A program made the position numbers and the translations under genes. The notes below the pieces were generated by a model. It did not search any database. It saw only the letters and a list, made by a program, of their open reading frames with translations, and was not told the origin of the DNA. This document shows positions 10,382-20,116 of a stretch of 64,000 bases of DNA, piece after piece (position 1 is the stretch's first letter; the number at the start of each line of letters is the position of its first letter). This DNA comes from JAFEDN01 sp963832945 (GTDB lineage: Bacteria; Pseudomonadota; Gammaproteobacteria; Coxiellales; Coxiellaceae): contig CAWHVV010000018.1 of assembly GCA_963832945.1 (NCBI GenBank), positions 11,148-75,147 of the forward strand, given 5' to 3'.

Positions 10382-11149
10382 TCAGATCGTTTCGCCGCGG
10401 CGTAAAGTCAGGACTTCGTAGCCATTTTCGGTGACCGCCAGAGTGTGTTCCCATTGTGCTGATAATTTGTGGTCTTTTGTGATCACCGTCCATTGATCGG
10501 GGAGCAGGCGAACGTGGCGCTGGCCCGCGTTAATCATCGGTTCTATCGTAAAAGTCATCCCCGCTTCCAGTGCGATGCCGGCCCCGGGCTTGCCATAATG
10601 CAAAACCTGAGGGTCTTCATGAAACCCCCGGCCAATGCCATGACCGCAATATTCGCGCACCACTGAAAACCGATTTTCTTCCGCATGCGCCTGGATGGCT
10701 GCGCCAATATCGCCTAAATGGACGCCGGGCTTGACCATGCGAATGGCCAGATACAAACATTCCTGGGTAACATGGATAAGCCGCTGTGCAAAGGGTGGCG
10801 CTTCCCCGACTATAAACATCTGGCTGGTATCGCCATGAAAACCCTCTTTAATGACGGTGACATCCATATTAACAATATCTCCCGTTTTAAGCTTTTTATC
10901 ATTAGGAATGCCATGACAAACGACATGGTTTACGGAAGTACAGATCGACTTGGGAAAGCCATGGTAGTTCAGTGGCGCCGGAATTGCCTGTTGAACTTCC
11001 ACGATATATCGATGACAAAGATCATTTAATTCATTGGTGGTGACGCCCGGCTGCACATAAGGGGCAATCATCTCCAGCACTTCAGCGGCCAAACGCCCGG
11101 CGACCCGCATTTTCTGAAGTTCTTCGGAATTCTTAATAGTGATATTCAT
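10382..11149 (-). CDS. map: Type I methionine aminopeptidase
   Basis: Removes the initiator methionine from new cytosolic proteins, using two divalent metal ions. The 255-residue product has the family's length and its metal ligands: Asp96 (NMDVTV), Asp107 (FHGDTS), His near 170 (GHGIGRGFHE), Glu in FTIEPM and Glu in QWEHT. The position, divergent from rpsB, is the standard gammaproteobacterial arrangement and supports the call. The start is MNITIKNSEELQKM. No frame problem was seen. Confidence 0.97.
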   Translation of the reverse strand: MNITIKNSEELQKMRVAGRLAAEVLEMIAPYVQPGVTTNELNDLCHRYIVEVQQAIPAPLNYHGFPKSICTSVNHVVCHGIPNDKKLKTGDIVNMDVTVIKEGFHGDTSQMFIVGEAPPFAQRLIHVTQECLYLAIRMVKPGVHLGDIGAAIQAHAEENRFSVVREYCGHGIGRGFHEDPQVLHYGKPGAGIALEAGMTFTIEPMINAGQRHVRLLPDQWTVITKDHKLSAQWEHTLAVTENGYEVLTLRRGETI

Positions 11150-11305
11150 TTTTTAACACCGAAAAGCTGGTAGTTTGCCTGAAATTGTGATATAAAGCCA
11201 TTTAAAAAATACACACATCTATCGGCACATAATTTGGGGTGCTGGCCTGGTCAGTCGAATTATGGGTTAGGTGGAGGATCAAAACTAAAAACCCTGGAGA
11301 AAATT

Positions 11306-12294
11306 ATGTCTGAAATATCTATGCGTCTAATGTTAGAGGCCGGTGTCCATTTTGGCCATCAAACCCGTTACTGGAATCCCAAAATGGGTCCGTTCATCTA
11401 CGGTTCCCGCCATAAAATTCATATTATTAATCTGGAAGAAACTTTGCCCATGTTTCGTGAGGCGTTAAAGTTCCTTTCCAATATCGCTGCCAACAAAGGC
11501 CGGATATTATTTGTCGGCACCAAATACGCCGCGCGTGATGTGATGCGTGAAGAAGCTATCCGTTGTGGCATGCCCTATGTGAATCATCGCTGGCTGGGCG
11601 GAATGCTGACTAACTACAAAACTGTTCGCCAACGCATTAAACGCCTGAAAGAGCTGGAAGAATTACTGTTGGATGAAAAAATCATTTCCAGACTGACCAA
11701 GAAAGAAGTCCTCCGTTTAGTCAATGAGAAAGATAAGCTCAGCACTCTGATCGAGGGCGTAAAGAATATGGGTGGTTTACCGGAAGCATTATTTGTCATT
11801 GACGTCGGCAATGAAAAAATAGCTATTCGCGAAGCGAAACGCCTGAGTATCCCCATCGTCGGCATCGTGGATACTAACAATAATCCCGAAGGCATCGATT
11901 TCCCGATTCCCGGTAATGATGATGCGTTACGCGCAATCCGCTTTTATTGCAAAACCCTGGCTGACGCGGTTATCGAAGCCCGTGGCGTATTGGAGTTAAC
12001 GACGGGAGCCCGGAAGAGACTCAACCCGTTAAGGCGAAAGTCAAGGTCAAGAAAATTGTTAAAAAGACTGCCAGCGAAGAAGTTGAACCCGGAGAGTCCA
12101 CTGTGGAAGAGGAACCTACCTTAGCCTCTAAACTGGAAAAAGCGGCAGCCGCTAATCCGGCTATTAAAGCTGCGATTAAAAAGAAACTCGCCAAAAAAAC
12201 CGAACCCGCCGACCGTGAAGACACCGGCGAAAAAACCAGTAAAAAAGTGTCTCCCCGTCAGTCTCATGCGGCAAAAACTTCGGATGAGGGTTAA
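11306..12294 (+). CDS. rpsB: 30S ribosomal protein S2, frame break before a basic C-terminal extension
   Basis: Small-subunit ribosomal protein needed for S1 binding and translation initiation. The start MSEISMRLMLEAGVHFGH follows a GGAG site, and the S2 fold is intact through about residue 230 (NNNPEGIDFPIPGNDDA). An earlier in-frame start at 11234 lacks support. After GVLELTTG the open frame runs into a low-quality tail ending at 12124. The neighbouring frame instead reads SPEETQPVKAKVKVKK and continues to a stop at 12294, just before tsf. One missing base in the G run at 12004-12006 would join them into 329 residues with a Lys/Glu/Ala-rich tail about 95 residues longer than the common S2. 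S2 is essential, so a sequencing indel is more likely than loss. Confidence 0.93.
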
Positions 12295-12299
12295 TGCAC

Positions 12300-13181
12300 A
12301 TGGCAACAATTACCGCAAATATGGTTAAAGAACTGCGTGAACGCAGCGGCGCCGGAATGATGGACTGTAAAAAAGCTTTAAATGAGACGAATGGCGATAT
12401 CGAAGCCGCTCTCGACGCACTGCGCGCCGGGGGTCAGGCAAAAGCCGCTAAACGCGCCGGGAAAACCGCAGCCGAAGGCGCCATTGTCATCCGTTTAGAC
12501 GATCAGCAACAAAATGCCTGCATCATTGAGGTGAACTGCGAAACCGATTTTGTGGCGCGCAGTGAGCAATTTCTCGAATTTGCCCAGAAAGTGGCCGCGC
12601 GCGGATTGCAGGGCGGAGTGAAGACTGTCGAGGAATTATTACAGTTACCCATGGCCGATGGAACACAGACGATAGAACAGGTTCGTCAGGAACTCATTGC
12701 AAAAATTGGCGAGAACGTTCAGGTTCGCCGTTTAAAGCAGATGCATTCCGACGGATTTATCGGCAGCTATCTGCACGGTAGTCGTATCGGTGTCCTGGTG
12801 GCGCTGACTCGCCGTGAACCGGAACTGGGTCGCGATTTGGCCATGCACGTTGCGGCGAGCAATCCGCAGGCGCTTGATTCAGAGCACGTACCCGCGGACC
12901 TTATCGCCCGCGAACGGGAAATTTTTGTGACTCAGTCAAAGGAAAGCGGCAAGCCCGACAACATTATTGAAAAAATGGTCAATGGTCGAATAGCCAAATT
13001 CCTGAAAGAAATTTGTCTGGTCGATCAACCTTTTGTAAAAGACCCTGAAAAAACCGTCGGTTCATTATTGAAAGAACGTCAGGCTCAAGTCACGGATTTC
13101 GTTCGCTATGAAGTGGGCGAGGGCATTGAAAAACAGACTCAGGATTTCGCTGAAGAAGTGAAGGCGCAATTGAAAGGATAG
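12300..13181 (+). CDS. tsf: Elongation factor Ts
   Basis: Nucleotide exchange factor that recharges EF-Tu with GTP during translation. The N-terminal UBA-like domain (MVKELRERSGAGMMDCKKAL) and the exchange-site motif TDFVAR are clear, and the 293-residue length is typical. An ATG six bases upstream (12294) overlaps the rpsB stop. The start at 12300 is preferred because MATITANMVKELR is the family N-terminus and GAGGG sits at the right distance. It is co-transcribed with rpsB and pyrH by spacing. Confidence 0.97.
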   Translation: MATITANMVKELRERSGAGMMDCKKALNETNGDIEAALDALRAGGQAKAAKRAGKTAAEGAIVIRLDDQQQNACIIEVNCETDFVARSEQFLEFAQKVAARGLQGGVKTVEELLQLPMADGTQTIEQVRQELIAKIGENVQVRRLKQMHSDGFIGSYLHGSRIGVLVALTRREPELGRDLAMHVAASNPQALDSEHVPADLIAREREIFVTQSKESGKPDNIIEKMVNGRIAKFLKEICLVDQPFVKDPEKTVGSLLKERQAQVTDFVRYEVGEGIEKQTQDFAEEVKAQLKG

Positions 13182-13187
13182 CTCAAT

Positions 13188-13934
13188 ATGAAGGATAGCC
13201 TCCAACCTGTTTATCGCCGGATTTTATTAAAAATGAGCGGTGAGGCCCTTATGGGCGGGGGGCAGCACGCCATTGACCCCAAGGTACTGGATAGAATGGC
13301 GAAAGAAGTGGGCGAAATCTACCAGCTTGGCGTACAGGTGGGGATTGTGGTTGGGGGCGGTAATTTCTTTCGTGGAGTGACCGTTTCCGAAGCCGGGATC
13401 AACCGAATCACCGGCGATCACATGGGCATGCTCGCCACCCTCATTAACGCATTGGCCATGCGGGATGCCTTTGAGCGTTCCGGTCTGCCGGTGCGGGTGT
13501 TATCAGCCATCCCAATGAGCGGGATGGTGGATTATTTTAATCGCCGCAAAGCCATTCATCACCTGCAACTTGGCCGCGTGGTTATTTTTGCCGCCGGCAC
13601 CGGCAATCCTCTGGTCACCACTGATTCCGCCGCCAGTCTGCGTGGCATTGAAATTGAAGCGGATGTTGTGCTAAAAGCCACCCAGGTCGATGGCATTTAT
13701 TCCGCGGATCCCCGTCGTAATCCCAATGCCGTGCGTTATGAGCATTTAACCTATCAGGAAGCCCTGGAAAAAGAATTAGCTGTCATGGACTTAGCCGCTT
13801 TTTGTCAGTGCCGTGATTACAACATGCCGTTATGCGTATTCAACATGCAAAAACCCGGCGCCTTATTGCGGGTCATTACGGGCCAACCTGAGGGAACGCG
13901 GGTGACCAATATTATAGAGGAGGCTTCATTATGA
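13188..13934 (+). CDS. pyrH: UMP kinase
   Basis: Phosphorylates UMP to UDP in pyrimidine nucleotide synthesis. It belongs to the amino-acid-kinase fold and in bacteria is a hexamer. Family motifs visible are KMSGEAL near the start, GGGNFFRG and NPLVTTDSAA, with KATQVDGIYSADP in the substrate region. The 248-residue length is normal. Six bases separate it from tsf, and its stop overlaps the frr start by four bases, indicating translational coupling in the rpsB operon. Confidence 0.97.
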   Translation: MKDSLQPVYRRILLKMSGEALMGGGQHAIDPKVLDRMAKEVGEIYQLGVQVGIVVGGGNFFRGVTVSEAGINRITGDHMGMLATLINALAMRDAFERSGLPVRVLSAIPMSGMVDYFNRRKAIHHLQLGRVVIFAAGTGNPLVTTDSAASLRGIEIEADVVLKATQVDGIYSADPRRNPNAVRYEHLTYQEALEKELAVMDLAAFCQCRDYNMPLCVFNMQKPGALLRVITGQPEGTRVTNIIEEASL

Positions 13935-14489
13935 TTGACAGCGCCATTACCCAGGCGGAAACGCGGATGAAAAAAAGTGTGCAAACGCTACAGGATGGAT
14001 TCGCTAAATTACGTACCGGGCGGGCGCATCCCGGTTTGCTGGATAGCGTTCGGGTGGAATATTACCAGCAGCAGGTACCTTTGAGCCAGGTCGCCAATGT
14101 TGCCATTGAAAATTCACGTACTTTAACAGTCACTCCTTGGGAAAAAGATATGGTGGCTAAAGTTGAAAAGGCCATTCGCAATTCGGATTTAGGGTTGAAT
14201 CCCAGCACAGCGGGCATGCTCATTCGTGTGCCTTTACCCGCGCTCAACGAAGAACGTCGCAGGGATTTGGTGCGGGTGGTGAAGGATGAAGCCGAACAGG
14301 CGCGGGTGGCTGTCCGTAATATTCGCCGTGAGGCCAATCAGGAATTTAAAAATTTACTGAAAGACAAAAAAATCAGTGAAGATGAAGAGCATCGGGCCGC
14401 CGCTAAAATGCAAAAAATAACGGATCAGATATATCGTTAAAATCGATCAACTGGCGGCTGGAAAAGAACAAGATTTAATGGCTATCTAA
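13931..14489 (+). CDS. frr: Ribosome recycling factor, frame break near the C-terminus
   Basis: Splits the post-termination ribosome together with EF-G. The open frame runs 13931-14440 (169 residues) and ends prematurely in KITDQIYR. In the adjacent frame the family's normal C-terminus continues (roughly YIVKIDQLAAGKEQDLMAI) to a stop at 14487-14489. Dropping one base in the ATATAT stretch around 14428-14433 yields exactly 185 residues, the standard length. RTGRAHPGLLD and LNEERRRDLV are conserved motifs. Because frr is essential in bacteria studied, a sequence error is the best reading. Its start overlaps the pyrH stop. Confidence 0.93.
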
Positions 14490-14493
14490 CTTG

Positions 14494-15237
14494 ATGAATT
14501 TGAATCCTGATTATCAGTTAAAACATGTTGCTCTCGTCATGGACGGTAATGGAAGATGGGCGCGCAGCCGCCTCCTGCCAAGAATTGCCGGACATCGCGC
14601 CGGCGCCCAGGCGGTTCGCGGCGCTCTCGAATTCAGCATTGAACAGAATCTACAGGCATTGACCTTATTCGCCTTAAGCGTGGAAAATTTTAATTTGCGG
14701 CCCCCGCACGAAATCCAGTTATTATTAAAATTATTTATCGAATCCCTGAAAAATAATATCGTCGAACTGAATGAAAAAAATGTGAGGATACGCATTATCG
14801 GGGACAGATCCCCTTTTGACGAGTATTTACTCAGGCAAATTGAGCATAGCGAACAATTAACTGCTCACAACTCGGGTCTGCAGTTAGTAATGGCGATCAA
14901 TTATAGCGGGCGTTGGGATATTACTCAGGCAGCACGCCGCCTGTCGCAACAGGTTCTGGACCGCCAGTTAAGTCCCGTAGATATCACCAGCGCCTCGGTG
15001 CAGCAGTATTTATGCCTCAGCGATCTGCCCGAACCCGACCTCTTGATCCGCACCGGCGGCGAGCAGCGAATCAGTAATTTTATGTTGTGGCAGTTTGCAT
15101 ACACCGAAATGTTTTTTACCGATATTTACTGGCCGGAGTTTGACAGGGCGGCTTTTCAACAGGCGATTGATTTTTATTATTCCAGACAAAGGCGCTTTGG
15201 CCGCACGAGTGAACAGGTAGATACCCAGTATGCTTAA
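14494..15237 (+). CDS. uppS: Undecaprenyl diphosphate synthase
   Basis: Cis-prenyltransferase that builds the C55 lipid carrier used for peptidoglycan and O-antigen synthesis. The catalytic Asp17 is in VMDGNGRWA. Conserved motifs FALSVENFNLRP and LLIRTGGEQRISNFMLWQ, and a late YTEMFFTD, are present. ATG at 14494 is chosen over a TTG directly before it. It overlaps cdsA by eight bases. In many relatives dxr or rseP lie close by; neither is found here. Confidence 0.96.
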   Translation: MNLNPDYQLKHVALVMDGNGRWARSRLLPRIAGHRAGAQAVRGALEFSIEQNLQALTLFALSVENFNLRPPHEIQLLLKLFIESLKNNIVELNEKNVRIRIIGDRSPFDEYLLRQIEHSEQLTAHNSGLQLVMAINYSGRWDITQAARRLSQQVLDRQLSPVDITSASVQQYLCLSDLPEPDLLIRTGGEQRISNFMLWQFAYTEMFFTDIYWPEFDRAAFQQAIDFYYSRQRRFGRTSEQVDTQYA

Positions 15238-16030
15238 ATACCGGGTAGTCACCGCTTTTATCCTGCTGGTGATTATTATAACCATAGTTTGGTTGTTAAA
15301 ATCACCCGTTTTTGCTGCCATTATCGCCATTTTTTTCGTGATCGGCGGATGGGAATGGGCAAGGCTGGTGGGTTTAAATTCGGTGTTCTGGCGTTTTGGT
15401 TATACATTTCTGGTGACGCTGCTGATATTTATCGCTTATTTTTGCCCCCCCGTTCCCTGGTTTTATAGCGCATTCATCCTGTGGCTGTGGGCTGCGGCGG
15501 CTATTCTGTCCTACGAATGTGGTGGTGATTTATTAGGCTTTCAACGGCCATGGATCAAAGCCTTGTGTGGCCTGGTTATGCTGGTCGCCTGTTGGAAAGG
15601 CGTTGTGCTGTTACAGGCAGCCTCACCCTGGTGGCTGGTCATTGGTTTGGGTTTATGCTGGCTAATGGATACGGGGGCTTATTTTGCCGGCCGGCATTGG
15701 GGCGCTCACGCCCTGGCTCCGCGTATCAGCCCCAATAAAACCTGGGAAGGATTTTGGGGCGGATTATTATTGGCCGTTGCGGTTCTTGCTGTTGGCAGTT
15801 TCTTTTTGTCCGTTACCCCCCGACAGCGAGTGCTTTTCATAATATTGATCATTATTTGCGCTATATTCGCTGTAATAGGAGATTTATTTGTCAGTTTTCT
15901 CAAGAGACAGGCCGGTTTTAAGGACAGCGGCCGATTGTTACCAGGCCACGGCGGCCTTCTCGACCGTGTCGATAGCACAATCTCCGTCGCCCCCATCTTC
16001 GCCCTGGGATTCTTACTGTTGAAGTTGTGA
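15230..16030 (+). CDS. cdsA: Phosphatidate cytidylyltransferase (CDP-diacylglycerol synthase)
   Basis: Integral membrane enzyme that activates phosphatidic acid with CTP to form CDP-diacylglycerol for phospholipid synthesis. Several hydrophobic membrane segments are evident from the first residues. The C-terminal signature FKDSGRLLPGHGGLLDRVDS is typical, and SPNKTWEGFWGG is a further family motif. The 266-residue length is normal. The start overlaps the end of uppS, showing coupling. The next gene is bamA rather than rseP. Confidence 0.96.
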   Translation: MLKYRVVTAFILLVIIITIVWLLKSPVFAAIIAIFFVIGGWEWARLVGLNSVFWRFGYTFLVTLLIFIAYFCPPVPWFYSAFILWLWAAAAILSYECGGDLLGFQRPWIKALCGLVMLVACWKGVVLLQAASPWWLVIGLGLCWLMDTGAYFAGRHWGAHALAPRISPNKTWEGFWGGLLLAVAVLAVGSFFLSVTPRQRVLFIILIIICAIFAVIGDLFVSFLKRQAGFKDSGRLLPGHGGLLDRVDSTISVAPIFALGFLLLKL

Positions 16031-16072
16031 TCTTTTAATATTCCAGTATAATGCTGACTAATAGGGAAAAAA

Positions 16073-18442
16073 ATGGTTATATTTGTGAAAAAAACTATTC
16101 AAAAATTATTAACAATCATTGGCCTGGTATTTGTCATTCAAACTGCCTTTGCGGAGAGTTTTGTCATAAAACAAATTAAGGTCACGGGTTTGCAGCGCGT
16201 ACAGGAAAAAACGGTGTTGAGCTATATGCCGGTCCACGTTGGACAGGCGCTGACGACACAGGACACGGATAACATTCTCAATTCCCTTTATAAGACAGGA
16301 TTTTTTTCCGATGTGCGGTTATTGCGGCAGGGTAATACCCTTATTGTGGACGTGAAAGAGCGTCCCACCATCGGTCTTATTCGCATTGATGGTAATAAAG
16401 AGTTTACGGATAAACAGTTATTACCGGTTTTGAAGGATTTAGGCATTGCCGAGGGTTCTCCTTATGATAACTCCAAAGTAAATTCGATCGTTCAGGGGCT
16501 CCGCGAGCAATACAACCAGCTGGGTTATTATGCGGTCCAGGTGACTGCGGAGGCCCGGCCTGAACCACGCAACCGTGTGGCCTTATACATTAAAGTCAAG
16601 GAAGGCCCGATTGCTAAAATTCGCCGTATCACCGTGATGGGTAATCAGGTATTTAAAAGCCGGGAAATAAAAAAGGTCTTTGCTTCTAAAACAACGGCCT
16701 GGTGGAAACTGAGTTTTCTGGTGCATAACGATCGCTATTCGAAAGTACAACTCGGAAAAGATCTGGAACAGCTGCGAACTTTTTATTACAACCATGGTTA
16801 CTTGCGTTTCCAGGTAATCGACCAGCAAACGGTTATTTCCCCCGATAACAAAACGGTCGATATCATCATTCGCATCAGCGAAGGACCGATTTATAGAATT
16901 AGAGGCTACGAGTTACGCGGCTTATCGGCTTACCCCGAAGAGTCCCGAACTTTGCACGGTTATATTGACCGGTTGCTGAAGCCGGGAGACATATTTTCCA
17001 AGCAGAATATGCTGACCGGAGCAGAAACCATTCGCGTGTATTTAGCCAGTAAGGGTCATGCCTTCCCGATTATTAATACGGAACCTTCAATTGACGACAG
17101 TACTCACACGGCTTCTGTGGTCTACACCGTGTCCCCGGGACCGGTGAGTTATGTCCGCAGCATTGATTTTATCGGCAATACCCGCACCCTGGATACGACT
17201 TTGCGCAATCGCATCGCCCAGATGGAAGGTTCGCCTTATTCAATCGTTGACGTGGAACAGTCCAAAGCCCGTTTAGCCTATTTACCGTATCTGCAGGACG
17301 TGACAGTGGACACCAATCCCGTACCCAATGTGCCGGATCAGGTGGATTTAACTTATCACGTCAAGGAGGTCAATGCCGGCAAAGCGAGCATTCAGGGAGG
17401 TTATTCAACGTCGGATCACTGGATCTACGGCGCCAGTCTTGCCGAGCCTAATCTCTTTGGCACCGGTAATTACGGCGCCCTGAATTTTAACGCCAGTGAA
17501 TACCAAAAAAGTTACAGCTTATCCTTTGTACAACCTTATTATACGACTTACGGTATCAGCCGATCCATTACGCTGTTTTCAACCATTACCACGCCCTCCA
17601 CCAGTTTAAACCAGTCCAGTTACACCATGGATGGCTATGGCGGCACGGTCACTTATGGTCTGCCCGTATCTCTGAATAACCGCATTAACCTCGGCTATGG
17701 TTACACATATATTGTTCTAAACGGCGTGAACGGCCCACAAACTGCGCCATCAGTAGAAGATTTTGTTAAAGACCACCCCAGTCCCTACAATCAGTTTAAA
17801 GGTATTGCCAGCTGGAATTACAGCACCGTGGACAGGGCCACCGCGCCGACTCGCGGACTCAGTCAATTACTGGGGCTGGAGTTAGGCGTGCCGGTCCTCA
17901 AAAGCAGCCTGGGTTATTACAGACTGACTGAAGATATCAGGTATTTTTACCCTCTGCCGTTTGGATTTATTGTTGATCCCAACGCTTCCTTCGGTTATGG
18001 TAATGGTTACGGTGATGTCAATACTTTGCCGTTTTTTAATAATTTTTATGCGGGTGGTATCGAAACTCTGCCGGGTTATGCGCCGAATAGCTTGGGACCG
18101 ACAAATCCCAGGCAGGGAAATGGTCATGACGCGGCTCTCGGCGGTAACCTGAAATTGTTGGGGGGAGTGAACCTTATTTTACCGCCCCTGATACCCAAGG
18201 TACGCACTGCGCTGTTTGTGGACGCCGGAAATATCTGGGACACTAATAAAGTGGACGCTGATCAGATACATTATGAAAATGTTGACTGGCACAACCTACG
18301 CATGTCAACGGGCATTATGGTAATATGGTATTCGCCGATGGGACCGTTGCAATTTAGCGCTGCCAAGGCGTTTAAAACTAAAAGTACGGATCAGGTGGGT
18401 GGTGCGAACTGGTTTGGCTTCTCGTTTGGAGCCAGCATATAG
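16073..18442 (+). CDS. bamA: Outer membrane protein assembly factor BamA
   Basis: Central beta-barrel subunit of the BAM complex that inserts outer-membrane proteins. A signal peptide occupies residues 1-27 (ending IQTAFA, cleavage before ESF). Five POTRA domains fill about 28-350 (for example IKQIKVTGLQRVQEKTV), and the C-terminal half is the 16-strand barrel. The 789-residue length is standard. The ATG has an AGGG site six bases upstream; an internal GTG at 16085 would give a shorter signal peptide. It precedes skp, lpxD, fabZ and lpxA, the usual envelope-biogenesis block. Confidence 0.97.
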   Translation: MVIFVKKTIQKLLTIIGLVFVIQTAFAESFVIKQIKVTGLQRVQEKTVLSYMPVHVGQALTTQDTDNILNSLYKTGFFSDVRLLRQGNTLIVDVKERPTIGLIRIDGNKEFTDKQLLPVLKDLGIAEGSPYDNSKVNSIVQGLREQYNQLGYYAVQVTAEARPEPRNRVALYIKVKEGPIAKIRRITVMGNQVFKSREIKKVFASKTTAWWKLSFLVHNDRYSKVQLGKDLEQLRTFYYNHGYLRFQVIDQQTVISPDNKTVDIIIRISEGPIYRIRGYELRGLSAYPEESRTLHGYIDRLLKPGDIFSKQNMLTGAETIRVYLASKGHAFPIINTEPSIDDSTHTASVVYTVSPGPVSYVRSIDFIGNTRTLDTTLRNRIAQMEGSPYSIVDVEQSKARLAYLPYLQDVTVDTNPVPNVPDQVDLTYHVKEVNAGKASIQGGYSTSDHWIYGASLAEPNLFGTGNYGALNFNASEYQKSYSLSFVQPYYTTYGISRSITLFSTITTPSTSLNQSSYTMDGYGGTVTYGLPVSLNNRINLGYGYTYIVLNGVNGPQTAPSVEDFVKDHPSPYNQFKGIASWNYSTVDRATAPTRGLSQLLGLELGVPVLKSSLGYYRLTEDIRYFYPLPFGFIVDPNASFGYGNGYGDVNTLPFFNNFYAGGIETLPGYAPNSLGPTNPRQGNGHDAALGGNLKLLGGVNLILPPLIPKVRTALFVDAGNIWDTNKVDADQIHYENVDWHNLRMSTGIMVIWYSPMGPLQFSAAKAFKTKSTDQVGGANWFGFSFGASI

Positions 18443-18497
18443 CACATTAATGGTGGTGAACTTTGTTTGCCATGGTTTTTTAATTGGAGGAAATGAC

Positions 18498-19004
18498 ATG
18501 AAACGAATTTTATGCTTAGTGGGAATCTCTCTGGCGGCACTCTGGACTATGAGTAGTATGGCTGCTGGGGTGGCGGTGATAGACATGCAGCAAATTTTTC
18601 AAAATTCAAAACAGGTTAAACAAATTAACGATGGTTTGGAAAAACAATTTGCCGCACAGAAAGAGAGCGTGGACAGCTTGAGTAAACAGTTGCAGGCAAA
18701 CATTGATAAATTTAAAAAAGATCAGGCGGTGATGGATACCAAAACTGCGAATACTCTAAAAGACAGCATTCGTAGTCAGGAACAAAAGCTGCAACAACAG
18801 CAAACGGATTTACAGCGTCAATTATTTGAAGCCCAAAATAAAGCGATGACCCAGTTTCTGGATAAAATCAAAAGCATCGTGAAGAGTATGGCCTCTACCA
18901 AAGATTATGATGTCGTATTGCCGAAAAATGCTCTGCTGTATTCTAAAGATAATTTAGATATTACCAGCCAGGTTCTCAGCTCTTTAGATAAAGAAAAAGC
19001 CTAA
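18498..19004 (+). CDS. skp: Periplasmic chaperone Skp/OmpH
   Basis: Holds unfolded outer-membrane proteins in the periplasm and delivers them to BamA. The start MKRILCLVGISLAALW opens a signal peptide ending near SMAAG, and a GGAGG site precedes this ATG. An in-frame upstream extension to 18399 overlaps bamA and is rejected. The body is a long, Gln- and Lys-rich coiled coil (residues 45-125), as in the tentacles of the Skp trimer. The 168-residue length is typical. Confidence 0.93.
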   Translation: MKRILCLVGISLAALWTMSSMAAGVAVIDMQQIFQNSKQVKQINDGLEKQFAAQKESVDSLSKQLQANIDKFKKDQAVMDTKTANTLKDSIRSQEQKLQQQQTDLQRQLFEAQNKAMTQFLDKIKSIVKSMASTKDYDVVLPKNALLYSKDNLDITSQVLSSLDKEKA

Positions 19005-19013
19005 TATCAAACT

Positions 19014-19043
19014 AAAGGAGTTCCCACTGAAGGGGACTCCTTC
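19014..19043 (+). promoter_or_regulatory. Hairpin between skp and lpxD
   Basis: AAGGAGTTCCC and GGGGACTCCTT form an 11-base stem with one mismatch around a six-base loop. It lies in the 60-base gap after skp. No T run follows, so it may be an mRNA-stabilising or attenuating hairpin rather than a strong terminator. Confidence 0.4.
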
Positions 19044-19064
19044 CTGTGTTAGAGACTAAGGTTA

Positions 19065-20116
19065 ATGTCAACAACAAGTTACTCGCTAGGCGAAATTTCG
19101 GAAAAAATTCATGCCCGGTTAAAGGGGGATCCGCAATGCCGGATTGACCGTGCGGAGCCGCTGCATATCGCAAAAGCGGGAGCCATCAGTTTTTTAGCGA
19201 ACGTCCGTTACCGTTCTTTTTTAACCAACACTCAGGCCTCGGCGGTTATTTTGCGTGCGGAAGACGCCCAAAACTGTCCGATCAATGCATTGATAACGTC
19301 CAATCCCGAGTTGGCTTTCGCTCGGCTGCTGAATTTTCTTTATCCGGGTCCGCCCATAGCGTCGGGCATTCACACCAGCGCGGTTATTGGGGAAAATTGT
19401 CAGATTGATCCGCGGCCGGCATCGGCCCGCACTGTGTTATTGGAGACAGAGTCCAAATCGGCGCGCACACGGTGATCGGCGCAGGTTCCGTGATAGGAGA
19501 AGACAGCCGGATTGGGGAGTACTGCCGAATATATAGCCGCGTTACTCTTTATCATGGTATCCGCCTTGGGGACCGGGTAATTATCCACAGTGGCGCGGTC
19601 ATCGGCGCGGATGGATTTGGTCTGGCCCATGATGGCCAACAATGGATAAAAATCCCGCAAATAGGCCGGGTAATCGTCGGCGATGATGTTGAAATCGGCG
19701 CCAATACCACGATTGACCGTGGAGCCTTGCAGGATACCGTGATTGGTCAGGGCGTTAAAATAGATAATTTAGTGCAAATTGGCCATAATGTGAAAATTGG
19801 TGATCATACGGCGATGGCCGGCTGCGTGGGTATTGCCGGCAGTACTGAAATTGGCCGCCATTGCATGATTGGCGGCAGTGCTTCTATCTCCGGGCACCTC
19901 GAAATCGCCAACGGAGTCATTCTCACGGGCACCTCCGTGGTGGGTCAATCCATTTCGGAGCCGGGAGTATATTCCTCCGGAATAGGCGTCCAAAAAAACA
20001 GTTTATGGCGCCGGAACACGCTCCGTTTTCATCAACTTGACGATATGGCAAAACGTTTACGCCATTTAGAAAAAAAATTTGGGGAGGAGTCGCGTGATGG
20101 AACAGATGAACATTGA
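19065..20116 (+). CDS. lpxD: UDP-3-O-acylglucosamine N-acyltransferase, frame break in the middle
   Basis: Third step of lipid A synthesis: transfers a hydroxyacyl chain from ACP to UDP-3-O-acylglucosamine. The N-terminal uridine-binding domain lies in 19065-19475, and the left-handed beta-helix of hexapeptide repeats plus C-terminal helix in 19472-20116. The first frame is lost after SAVIGENCQIDP, where the repeat continues in the other frame as GIGPHCVIGDRVQIGAHTVI. One missing C at 19410-19411 restores 350 residues, the expected size. The catalytic-loop region QIGHNVKIGDH is intact. The end overlaps fabZ. Because both halves are well conserved, an indel error is likelier than a true pseudogene. 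Confidence 0.93.

Noticed and set aside
10251..10493. Minus-strand ORF over tRNA-His and the map end
   Set aside because: It covers a clear tRNA and has no ribosome site.
18399..18497. Upstream extension of skp
   Set aside because: It overlaps bamA and would bury the signal peptide; the GGAGG site supports 18498.
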